From positions 1 to 8,740 of the forward strand of contig DXGW01000066.1 in the NCBI GenBank assembly GCA_019113665.1: DNA of 8,740 bases, written 5' to 3'. The notes under the pieces are model-generated. The model searched no databases and was not told the origin of the DNA. It worked only from the letters and a program-made list of their open reading frames with translations. Numbering within the stretch: position 1 is the stretch's first letter; each line of letters opens with the position of its first letter. This DNA comes from Candidatus Alistipes excrementipullorum. GTDB taxonomy: Bacteria > Bacteroidota > Bacteroidia > Bacteroidales > Rikenellaceae. Positions 1-5,657 of the stretch are shown piece after piece. A program made the translations under genes and the position numbers.

Positions 1-316
1 CGAGCATCGTACGGTGAGCCATCACCGATGTAAACCTTTCATCGTAAAGTTCCACCTTGATGGCCGGGTAAGCCTTGCGCAGGCGTGCGGCCAACGGTTC
101 GACATAACGGAACGTCTCTGACGGCGTCCCGTTCATCTGCATGGGTTTGCCCAGGACTATGGTCTCGACATCGTTCGCTGCAACATAGTCGGCTATGAAC
201 TTTTCGAGTTCGCGCGTTTCGACCGTCGTCAGCCCGCCTGCAATGATCTGCAGCGGATCGCTGACGGCCACACCCGTACGTTTCGTACCGTAATCTATGG
301 CAAGTATGCGCCCCAT
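1..316 (-). CDS. ruvX: RuvX/YqgF-family pre-16S rRNA nuclease / putative Holliday junction resolvase (3' end cut off)
   Basis: Only the first 105 residues are in the window; the gene continues beyond position 1. Reading starts at the ATG at 316-314 and gives MGRILAIDYGTKRTGVAVSD, the RNase H-fold opening of the YqgF family, with the likely metal-binding Asp at residue 8. Further family landmarks are GKPMQMNG (residues 56-63) and DERFTSVMA (92-100). Family members are usually about 135-140 residues, so roughly 30 are missing. The E. coli homologue YqgF processes the 5' end of 16S rRNA, and the family is also annotated as a putative Holliday junction resolvase; which role applies here cannot be read from the sequence. 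It lies downstream of glyS on the same strand with a 159-base gap. I saw no consensus promoter in that gap, so co-transcription with glyS is possible but unproven. Confidence 0.93.
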   Translation of the reverse strand, partial: MGRILAIDYGTKRTGVAVSDPLQIIAGGLTTVETRELEKFIADYVAANDVETIVLGKPMQMNGTPSETFRYVEPLAARLRKAYPAIKVELYDERFTSVMAHRTML

Positions 317-475
317 CAGAGGTTACGTCACTATTGCGGTTAGACCCGTCTGTCAGCCAACAAATACCCTATCATCAAACCGATAAGGAAAGCATGCCGA
401 CTGCATCGGCGCGGAGATCACATGTCCCGTCTATCGGGGCTTTTCGTCCGCGTCTGGCCATACCGCAACATGGAA

Positions 476-2020
476 TTACAGATTCAGCTTCTTGAAGAGT
501 TTGCGCAGCGAAACCTCCTCCTCGACCATTGCATGCAGCTTGTCGATGGCGATACGCTCCTGGGCCATGGTATCACGGTGACGTACGGTAACCGTTCCGT
601 CCTCAAGGGTCTGATGGTCGACAGTCACGCAGAAAGGAGTACCAACGGCGTCCTGACGGCGGTAACGTTTTCCGATCGAATCCTTCTCGTCGTAAACCAC
701 GTTGTAGTCGTATTTCAGCTCGTCGATTATGCGCTGTGCAATATCGGGAAGTCCGTCCTTCTTGACCAACGGCAGCACGGCAACCTTCGTAGGTGCCAGG
801 GCAGCCGGTATACGCAGTACGACACGCTCCTCTCCATTGTCGAGTTTCTCCTCGCAGTATGCGGCCGACAGTACCTGAAGCACCATACGGTCGACACCGA
901 TCGAAGTCTCCACGACATAAGGCACGTAGCTTTCGCCCGTCTCCGGATCGAAATACTGCAGCTTCTTGCCCGAGAACTTCTGGTGGTTGCCAAGGTCGAA
1001 ATCTGTACGCGAGTGGATACCCTCGACCTCCTTGAATCCGAACGGGAAGTTATACTCGATGTCGGTTGCGGCATTGGCGTAGTGAGCCAGTTTCTCATGG
1101 TCATGGAAACGGTAGTTGTCGTCGCCGAAGCCGAGTGCGCGGTGCCATGCCATACGGGTCTGCTTCCACTTGTTCCACCAATCCATCTCGGTACCCGGCT
1201 TTACGAAGAACTGCATCTCCATCTGTTCGAACTCACGCATGCGGAAGATGAACTGACGGGCGACGATCTCATTGCGGAAAGCCTTACCGATCTGGGCGAT
1301 ACCGAACGGAAGTTTCATACGGCCAGTCTTCTGTACATTCAGGAAGTTTACGAAAATACCCTGTGCAGTCTCGGGACGGAGGTAGATGGTCGAAGCTCCT
1401 TCGGCCGTCGAACCCATCTGTGTCGAGAACATCAGGTTGAACTGGCGTACTTCGGTCCAGTTGCGGGTTCCGGAAATCGGGCATACGATCTCGCAATCAA
1501 GTATTATCTGACGCAGCTCAGCCAGGTCATTGGCATTCATTGCATCCGAATAACGCTTGTGTATCTCGTCGCGATGTGCAGCCGTTTCAAGTACACGGGG
1601 CGATGTGGAACGGTACTGGGCCTCATCGAAAGCCTCACCGAAACGCTTGCGGGCCTTGTCGACCTCCTTCTGTATCTTCTCGTCCTGCTTGGCGATCCAA
1701 TCCTCGATCAGGACATCGGCACGGTAACGCTTCTTCGAATCCTTGTTGTCGATAAGCGGGTCATTGAAAGCGCTGACGTGACCCGAAGCCTCCCAGGTCT
1801 TGGGGTGCATGAATATGGCGGCGTCGATACCCACGATATTCTCATGGAGTTTGACCATCGAATCCCACCAGTAGCGTTTGATGTTATTCTTCAGTTCAAC
1901 GCCGTTCTGACCGTAATCGTATACGGCTCCGAGTCCGTCGTATATTTCGCTCGACGGGAATATGAATCCGTACTCCTTGCAGTGAGCGACCAGTTTCTTG
2001 AAAAGTTCGTCCTGTGTCAT
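476..2020 (-). CDS. glyS: Glycyl-tRNA synthetase, dimeric (eukaryote/archaeal-like) type
   Basis: This 514-residue protein is a class II aminoacyl-tRNA synthetase that attaches glycine to tRNA-Gly in the cytoplasm. It is the single-chain alpha2 form, not the separate alpha and beta subunits of E. coli. The N-terminal part holds a GlyRS insertion, with the FNLMF segment at residues 194-198. The glycine/ATP site shows RPETAQG at 215-221, motif 2 at about 240-272 (FRNE at 248-251, then REFEQMEMQFF) and motif 3 around SIGVDRM at 373-379. The C-terminal HGTP anticodon-binding domain spans about 410-505. The start MTQDELFKKL fits the family, and the ATG lies about 39 bases downstream of a consensus -7 box. 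The gene avoids TTA, CTA and TCA codons completely, which suggests strong codon bias and high expression; this is why the opposite strand stays open for its whole length. The alternative symbol glyQS is sometimes used. Confidence 0.97.
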   Translation of the reverse strand: MTQDELFKKLVAHCKEYGFIFPSSEIYDGLGAVYDYGQNGVELKNNIKRYWWDSMVKLHENIVGIDAAIFMHPKTWEASGHVSAFNDPLIDNKDSKKRYRADVLIEDWIAKQDEKIQKEVDKARKRFGEAFDEAQYRSTSPRVLETAAHRDEIHKRYSDAMNANDLAELRQIILDCEIVCPISGTRNWTEVRQFNLMFSTQMGSTAEGASTIYLRPETAQGIFVNFLNVQKTGRMKLPFGIAQIGKAFRNEIVARQFIFRMREFEQMEMQFFVKPGTEMDWWNKWKQTRMAWHRALGFGDDNYRFHDHEKLAHYANAATDIEYNFPFGFKEVEGIHSRTDFDLGNHQKFSGKKLQYFDPETGESYVPYVVETSIGVDRMVLQVLSAAYCEEKLDNGEERVVLRIPAALAPTKVAVLPLVKKDGLPDIAQRIIDELKYDYNVVYDEKDSIGKRYRRQDAVGTPFCVTVDHQTLEDGTVTVRHRDTMAQERIAIDKLHAMVEEEVSLRKLFKKLNL

Positions 2021-2058
2021 GATATCTGTATGTTTTCAGTTATTGTCCTATTGATTCG

Positions 2059-2066
2059 CAAAGATA
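2059..2066 (-). promoter_or_regulatory. Putative glyS promoter -7 element
   Basis: The minus strand reads TATCTTTG here, an exact match to the Bacteroidetes -7 consensus TAnnTTTG. Transcription would start about 7 bases downstream, leaving a leader of some 30 bases before the glyS ATG at 2020. No TTTG is present at the expected -33 spacing, so this is a half match. The 10-mer TATCTTTGCG recurs at the acpP promoter (7275-7266), which supports both calls. Confidence 0.55.
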
Positions 2067-2145
2067 GCAAACAATCGGCATATTGCGTCGGCTTTTCGCT
2101 ATTTTATGCTGTGCCGCCCGCACTACCGAAAGATTTCATGCAAAC

Positions 2146-2163
2146 ACCGACATAACCGACATA
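2146..2163. repeat. Two tandem copies of a 9-base repeat
   Basis: ACCGACATA occurs twice head to tail with no gap (2146-2154 and 2155-2163), in the intergenic region between the divergent glyS gene and the membrane-protein module. It could be a protein-binding repeat or chance; nothing in the sequence decides. Confidence 0.5.
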
Positions 2164-2184
2164 AATGTATACACGTGCTTTTTT

Positions 2185-2204
2185 TTCGGTTATAAATAAC
2201 CGAA
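2185..2204. repeat. Perfect 9-bp inverted repeat with 2-base centre, after a T8 tract
   Basis: The arms TTCGGTTAT (2185-2193) and ATAACCGAA (2196-2204) are exact reverse complements around AA. A run of eight T (2179-2186) precedes and overlaps the left arm. On neither strand is the hairpin followed by a T run, so it does not look like an intrinsic terminator. A dimer-binding site in the divergent glyS/membrane-module region is the more likely reading, but this is inference. Confidence 0.5.
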
Positions 2205-2230
2205 TGCCCGGCCGCATAGTGTTTTCGTTA

Positions 2231-2250
2231 AAATTTTCCGCCGAAAATTT
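2231..2250. promoter_or_regulatory. Perfect 8-bp inverted repeat overlapping the -33 box (candidate operator)
   Basis: AAATTTTC (2231-2238) and GAAAATTT (2243-2250) are exact reverse complements separated by CGCC. The right arm supplies three of the four bases of the -33 TTTG (2248-2251) of the module promoter. A dimeric repressor bound here would compete with RNA polymerase. The obvious candidate is the winged-helix protein encoded as the third gene of the same operon; that link is inference. Confidence 0.5.
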
Positions 2251-2279
2251 GGTTTATGTTATAAACTACTTTATATTTG
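2248..2279 (+). promoter_or_regulatory. Bacteroidetes consensus promoter for the membrane-protein/regulator operon
   Basis: TTTG at 2248-2251 and TATATTTG at 2272-2279 match the -33 TTTG and -7 TAnnTTTG elements of the Bacteroidetes housekeeping sigma factor, with a 20-base spacer. The start site would fall near 2286, about 20 bases before the ATG at 2307. The elements and spacing are both canonical, so this is the best-supported promoter here together with the one for waaA. Confidence 0.8.
2252..2266. promoter_or_regulatory. Perfect 6-bp inverted repeat inside the promoter spacer (candidate second operator)
   Basis: GTTTAT (2252-2257) and ATAAAC (2261-2266) are exact reverse complements separated by GTT, lying entirely between the -33 and -7 boxes. 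It directly abuts the 8-bp inverted repeat at 2231-2250. Two adjacent palindromes over one promoter suggest tight regulation, but AT-rich palindromes also occur by chance. Confidence 0.4.
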
Positions 2280-2306
2280 CAACAGAACAAGGATAATTAA
2301 CTGAAA

Positions 2307-2534
2307 ATGGAAGAGCGCAACACAAGGCTGTCAGCCGAAGAGCTGGCGAAACGCCGCAAGACTGTCATACGCCACACAGCGACATTTATCGTAATATGCA
2401 CGTTCCTGTCGATAATGAACAGCGTGACTACGCCGTCATACCCGTGGGTATTGTGGGTGGCGGGCTGCTGGGGGGGTGGGTGTAGCGCTGCAATGGATAT
2501 ACTATCTGCTGGATTGTTGAACCCTAAAACATAA
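2307..2534 (+). CDS. Small 2TM-domain membrane protein, reading frame broken at a G7 tract
   Basis: As it stands the frame encodes 75 residues: a charged N-terminus (residues 1-20, with EELAKRRKTVIRH), one hydrophobic helix (about 23-37), the segment SYPWVLWVAGCW (44-55), then an unconvincing end ending NPKT. The start resembles 2TM-domain proteins (PF13239): a basic amphipathic lead-in, helix, short loop with YPW, second helix. Removing one G from the run at 2470-2476 moves reading to the frame giving GVGVALQWIYYLLDC, ending at the TGA at 2518-2520. That restores a normal second helix and a 70-residue protein. The intact gene is therefore probably 2307-2520 and this copy carries a +1 frameshift, by mutation, phase variation or sequencing error. 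It is the first gene after a consensus promoter and is followed 5 bases after its present stop, or 19 bases after the restored one, by the next gene. Its biochemical function is unknown. Confidence 0.7.
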   Translation: MEERNTRLSAEELAKRRKTVIRHTATFIVICTFLSIMNSVTTPSYPWVLWVAGCWGGGCSAAMDILSAGLLNPKT

Positions 2535-2539
2535 GCACT

Positions 2540-3166
2540 ATGGAAGAGAGAAAAATCACCGAACACGAGAGTCTCGAAATCATCAACTCGATGATACGCG
2601 ACACACGCACACAACTCACCCGTGAAGCCGGAGTACCGTTCCTGATATGGGGCTACACCACCGTAGCCGTATCGTTATGGGAGTACGCCATGCACCGTCT
2701 GGACCTCTATTGGGGCTGGGGCTGGTTCGCCCTGCCGGTCATAGGATATTTGCTTACATGGCTGCTCTCCCGTCGCAACAACGGCCGTGAATACGTAAAA
2801 TCATATATCGACCGTGCCATAACGGCCGTATGGGTCGTTTTCGGATTCTCTGTGCTGTTCGCATTCGGCGCCGCATTCGTATACAATATCTCGATGTTCT
2901 TCATGATGACGCTGCTGATCGGAATGGGTACGGCAATAACGGGCGCCATAATCCGCTCGAGAGCCGTCACAACAGGAGGGGCTCTTTCGATGCTGTCGTC
3001 GACTATTTTCGCCGTACGGCACATGGTCCTGGAAGATTGTCCCGAAGCAATATTCACATATCAAATCAACGATATGCTTATCTTTGCAGCGATATTTTTC
3101 CTGCTGATGTGCATACCGGGGCACATACTGATACACGAAGCACGTAAAAACGGCAAAAAAGACTAA
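2540..3166 (+). CDS. Conserved polytopic inner-membrane protein of unknown function
   Basis: The 208-residue product has a soluble N-terminus (about 1-30, ITEHESLEIINSMIRDTRTQL) followed by five to six hydrophobic segments at roughly 31-50, 58-77, 93-115, 116-138, 145-160 and 178-197. It ends in a basic cytoplasmic tail (HEARKNGKKD). There is no signal peptide, enzyme motif or transporter signature that I can identify. The overall look, a start of the type 'SLEIINSMI..TR' followed by a GxPFLIWGY segment, resembles uncharacterised membrane proteins that in Bacteroidetes are often encoded beside a small winged-helix regulator, as here (from memory of the group, not a search). It shares the opening MEER with the small protein upstream. 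The next gene starts 4 bases after its stop, so the two are very likely co-transcribed. It could sense or respond to an envelope signal, but that is speculation. Confidence 0.85.
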   Translation: MEERKITEHESLEIINSMIRDTRTQLTREAGVPFLIWGYTTVAVSLWEYAMHRLDLYWGWGWFALPVIGYLLTWLLSRRNNGREYVKSYIDRAITAVWVVFGFSVLFAFGAAFVYNISMFFMMTLLIGMGTAITGAIIRSRAVTTGGALSMLSSTIFAVRHMVLEDCPEAIFTYQINDMLIFAAIFFLLMCIPGHILIHEARKNGKKD

Positions 3167-3170
3167 AACA

Positions 3171-3467
3171 ATGTTCCGAGAACTTAATCCACTGTTGCAT
3201 TCCGAGTTGCGGCTGGCCGTAATGTCGATACTCGTAAGTGTCGAGAGTGCCGACTTCGTCTACCTGCGGGAACACACGGGAGCCACGGCCGGAAACCTGA
3301 GTGTACAGATAGACAAGCTGCAGAAGGCGGGATACATAGACGTGGAAAAGACATTCAAGGGCAAGATGCCGCGGACGCTGTGCAGCATAACCCCTCTCGG
3401 TGCGGAAGCTTTCGGGGAGTACGTAAAGGCCATAAGCGAGTACATATCCGTAAAATCCCCGAAATAA
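3171..3467 (+). CDS. Winged-helix DNA-binding transcriptional regulator (HTH_34 type, MarR-like)
   Basis: This 98-residue protein consists of a single winged-helix domain. An N-terminal helix (LNPLLHSELRLAVMSIL, residues 5-21) is followed by the helix-turn-helix: YLREHTGATAGNLSVQIDKLQKAGYI (31-56) with the recognition helix at about 40-53. The wing is DVEKTFKGKMPRTLCSITPLG (57-77), and a C-terminal helix (78-93) likely makes the dimer. The F-K-G-K-x-P-R-T wing is characteristic of the HTH_34/PF13601 group. There is no ligand or phosphoacceptor domain, so signal input would have to come through a partner or a small molecule at the dimer interface. It is the last gene of the module starting at 2307, spaced 4 bases from its neighbour. 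Small regulators in such operons usually control their own promoter; the inverted repeats at 2231-2266 are plausible sites. Confidence 0.88.
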   Translation: MFRELNPLLHSELRLAVMSILVSVESADFVYLREHTGATAGNLSVQIDKLQKAGYIDVEKTFKGKMPRTLCSITPLGAEAFGEYVKAISEYISVKSPK

Positions 3468-3475
3468 CCGCACCC

Positions 3476-3516
3476 AAAAAAACGGGAAACGCCTGTCTGC
3501 AATGGCGTTTCCCGTT
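3476..3516 (-). terminator. Intrinsic terminator of the acpP-fabF-rnc-radC operon
   Basis: On the minus strand a perfect 13-bp stem (arms 3504-3516 and 3481-3493, 10-base loop) is followed by seven T, the complement of the A run at 3476-3482. It begins 22 bases past the radC stop. On the plus strand the stem is followed by AAGTGATAC and not by T, so it is oriented to stop radC transcripts; it may only weakly affect the converging module from 2307-3467. Confidence 0.88.
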
Positions 3517-3537
3517 AAGTGATACTGCACGGCAGGT

Positions 3538-4194
3538 CTACCCTATCAGACCGGCCTGCCGGAAACTGTATTCGTTGTTTCGCGAAATGATAACGTGGTC
3601 GAGAAGGCGTATGTCGAACAAAGCCAAAGCCTCGGCCACTTTTCGTGTAAGCGCCTTGTCGGCTTCGCTCGGTTCCGCATCGCCGGACGGGTGGTTGTGG
3701 ACCATCAATACCTGTGTAGCAAGCAGTTCCAACGCACGCTTTGCAATAAGCCTGTGGTCCACGACGGTTCCCTGCACCCCACCCTGGCTGACACGCTGGC
3801 GCTCGATGATGCGGTTTGAATTGGTCAGGTATAGCACCCAGCACTCCTCATACTTGAGTCCCTCGACCAACGGGCGGAATATGCGGGCGACATCTGCACT
3901 CGTATTTACCGAATCGACAGTATCTGCTTCGGCAGCCATGAACCGTCGTCCGAGTTCGGAGGCGGCCACAATACGCGAGGCGCGTTTCAGTCCGACACCC
4001 TCGACCATGCGCAGACGTGCAATATCCGTCCTGCCGAGACCGGCAAGCGACCCGCATGTCGAAAGTATACCGGCCGCCTGCTCCATGGCTGCCGGTTGCG
4101 AGCCGCCGTCATCAATGACAAGTGCAAGCAACTCGACGTCGGTCATGGAACCGACGCCGAGAGTAACCAGTTTATTTAACAGAGGGTTCATCAT
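3538..4194 (-). CDS. radC: RadC/UPF0758-family JAMM-domain protein
   Basis: The 218-residue protein has the usual two-part RadC architecture. The N-terminal part (1-85) carries the TDVELLALVI element and a helix-hairpin-helix (about 50-82, VEGVGLKRASRI) expected to bind DNA. The C-terminal part (about 95-218) is an MPN/JAB domain with a complete JAMM metal signature: His166-Asn-His168, Ser176 and Asp179 within HNHPSGDAEPSEAD. The N-terminus is slightly short and divergent, as the R-x-K-L-type start common in the family is absent. The family name comes from an E. coli allele later traced to another gene, so a repair role is not established; JAMM chemistry suggests a metallo-hydrolase or peptidase-like activity. 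Its ATG overlaps the rnc stop as TGATG, implying translational coupling. A second ATG lies one codon further in. It is the last gene of its operon, before a strong terminator. Confidence 0.92.
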   Translation of the reverse strand: MMNPLLNKLVTLGVGSMTDVELLALVIDDGGSQPAAMEQAAGILSTCGSLAGLGRTDIARLRMVEGVGLKRASRIVAASELGRRFMAAEADTVDSVNTSADVARIFRPLVEGLKYEECWVLYLTNSNRIIERQRVSQGGVQGTVVDHRLIAKRALELLATQVLMVHNHPSGDAEPSEADKALTRKVAEALALFDIRLLDHVIISRNNEYSFRQAGLIG

Positions 4195-5639
4195 CAGATG
4201 TTTTCCACTTGCGTTTCAGCCTGTTGTTCGGAGTTAGGCGCCTCCTTTTTTGTGCGGGAAGAGGAACGGCGGCGGCGTTTTGTCGGTACCGGCAGACCCG
4301 GCGCGGCCTCTTCGGCGGATACGACATCACCATCACCCGGTTTGGCGCTTACATCGGCAGCCGTTTTATCAGCCGCAACTGCAGACTCGGCATTGGCCTT
4401 TTTGGCCCGCGAAGGACGGCGGCGCGACGGCTTGCGCTCGGGAGCAGGCTCTGCAGCAGTTTCCGCAGCAGCCGTGTCGACGTCAAATCCGACAGATCCG
4501 GCATTTGCAGGCTCCATCATGTTCTGAGCATCAGCATTCTCTGTCTGCCCATCGCGTTTTTGTGCGCGTGACGGGCGGCGACGGCGGCGCCTTGTTTCCG
4601 ACGGTTCATTTACAACCGTCTCGGCCGAAGAATTATCCGACTCGGCAACAACCAAAACCTCCGCTTCAGCGGCAACCAAACCAATCTCTTCGGATTTGGC
4701 GGGTACAGCATCTGCAACCGGTTGTGCCTGCGGTTGCTTGTCGGGCTGACGTTTCACCGCGGGACTATTATTGCCCCTGTTTTTGGTCTCAGCCGAAATG
4801 TTATTATCACTCTTGCCGGCATCTGCAGCCTTCACCGTACCCTTCTGCTGCTTGCGGCGGGCCGATTCGGCCTCCATGCGATCAAGTTTGTCAAGCAGTT
4901 CGGTATACTCCTCTTCGCCTATTTCACGTGTTACGGAGCATGCAGCGCTCTGCTCTGCGGTCTTTTTCGAATCTCCGGAGCCATAACCTACAGCCATACC
5001 GTCGATAAGCACAGTCGAGTTGAATACGGGAGCAGAAGCCCGCGAATCCGTGACCGTGCGCGTACGGAACACTACATTGTGGTGGTTTTTCTGACACCAC
5101 TCGATCAGCCGGCTCTTGAAATCGGTCTCGGACTCGGTGAGATACTCGAGATTGAGATATTTGTAAAAAATATTGTTGATAAGCAGTCTGTTGACAAACT
5201 CGTAACCCTGATCGAGATATATGGCACCGACCATGGCCTCGAAAGCATCTCCGTAAATGTGTTTCTGGACAAGACCGCCTCCGTTCGAACCCGTGATGAC
5301 GTACTTGTCAAGTCCTATCTCATGGGCCATGTCGTTGAGCGACTGGCGCGATACGATCTTGGAGCGCAACTGCGTGAGGAAGCCCTCGTTGCGGTCCGGA
5401 AACTCTATGTATAGATAATCGGAGGTAACGCACTCTATTACAGCGTCGCCGAGAAACTCCAGACGCTCGTTGTTCATGCTCAATCCCCCGATGGATTGCG
5501 ATGCCGACTTGTGTATCAGGGCAAGTTTGTACAATTCGATGTTGTTGGGTATGAAACCGAACATGTCATCGATAAATCTGTAATACTCCTTATCAATGCC
5601 GAAATTCCGCCTTATGGGGCGTAATAAAAAGTCAAACAT
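4194..5639 (-). CDS. rnc: Ribonuclease III with long arginine-patch C-terminal extension
   Basis: This endonuclease cuts double-stranded RNA, chiefly in rRNA maturation and mRNA or antisense RNA turnover. The catalytic domain (about 20-165) has the signature NERLEFLGD at 57-65, giving the metal ligands Glu58, Glu61 and Asp65, and Asp131 and Glu134 in GDAFEAMVGA, matching E. coli Glu38, Glu41, Asp45, Asp114 and Glu117. A double-stranded RNA-binding domain follows (about 172-241, ending GSGDSKKTAEQSAA). Typical enzymes stop there, at 225-250 residues. This one continues for about 240 residues (242-481) of low-complexity, Ala/Glu/Ser-rich and presumably disordered sequence. The tail contains three basic patches, at 350-362, 402-414 and 454-465, each with an RR(R/S)(P/S)SR(A/T)(K/Q)K core. 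It is the third gene of the acpP-fabF-rnc-radC run, 18 bases after fabF, and overlaps radC by one base. All catalytic residues are present, so it should be active. Confidence 0.95.
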   Translation of the reverse strand: MFDFLLRPIRRNFGIDKEYYRFIDDMFGFIPNNIELYKLALIHKSASQSIGGLSMNNERLEFLGDAVIECVTSDYLYIEFPDRNEGFLTQLRSKIVSRQSLNDMAHEIGLDKYVITGSNGGGLVQKHIYGDAFEAMVGAIYLDQGYEFVNRLLINNIFYKYLNLEYLTESETDFKSRLIEWCQKNHHNVVFRTRTVTDSRASAPVFNSTVLIDGMAVGYGSGDSKKTAEQSAACSVTREIGEEEYTELLDKLDRMEAESARRKQQKGTVKAADAGKSDNNISAETKNRGNNSPAVKRQPDKQPQAQPVADAVPAKSEEIGLVAAEAEVLVVAESDNSSAETVVNEPSETRRRRRRPSRAQKRDGQTENADAQNMMEPANAGSVGFDVDTAAAETAAEPAPERKPSRRRPSRAKKANAESAVAADKTAADVSAKPGDGDVVSAEEAAPGLPVPTKRRRRSSSRTKKEAPNSEQQAETQVENI

Positions 5640-5657
5640 ATGATAATCGGGTTTAAA

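Noticed and set aside
317..475. Possible terminator or promoter between glyS and ruvX
   Set aside because: The best stems are only 4-5 bp (GCCGA/TCGGC at 396-410 and CCCG/CGGG at 426-438), with no clean T run on the minus strand. No correctly spaced TTTG and TAnnTTTG pair was found, so nothing is called there.
422..2155. Plus-strand open frame of 577 codons lying opposite glyS
   Set aside because: It is in exact codon register with glyS, so it stays open simply because glyS uses no TTA, CTA or TCA codons. The predicted product has no recognisable domain, while the minus strand encodes a complete glycyl-tRNA synthetase.
3380..4237. Plus-strand open frame of 285 codons across the terminator and opposite radC
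   Set aside because: It runs through the perfect terminator hairpin, has a Ser/Arg-rich composition typical of antisense reading, and lies opposite a complete JAMM-domain gene.
4245..4592. Arginine-rich tail of rnc as a separate or transferred gene
   Set aside because: It is in frame and continuous with the RNase III domains, without an internal stop or start of its own, and its codon use looks like that of the neighbouring genes.
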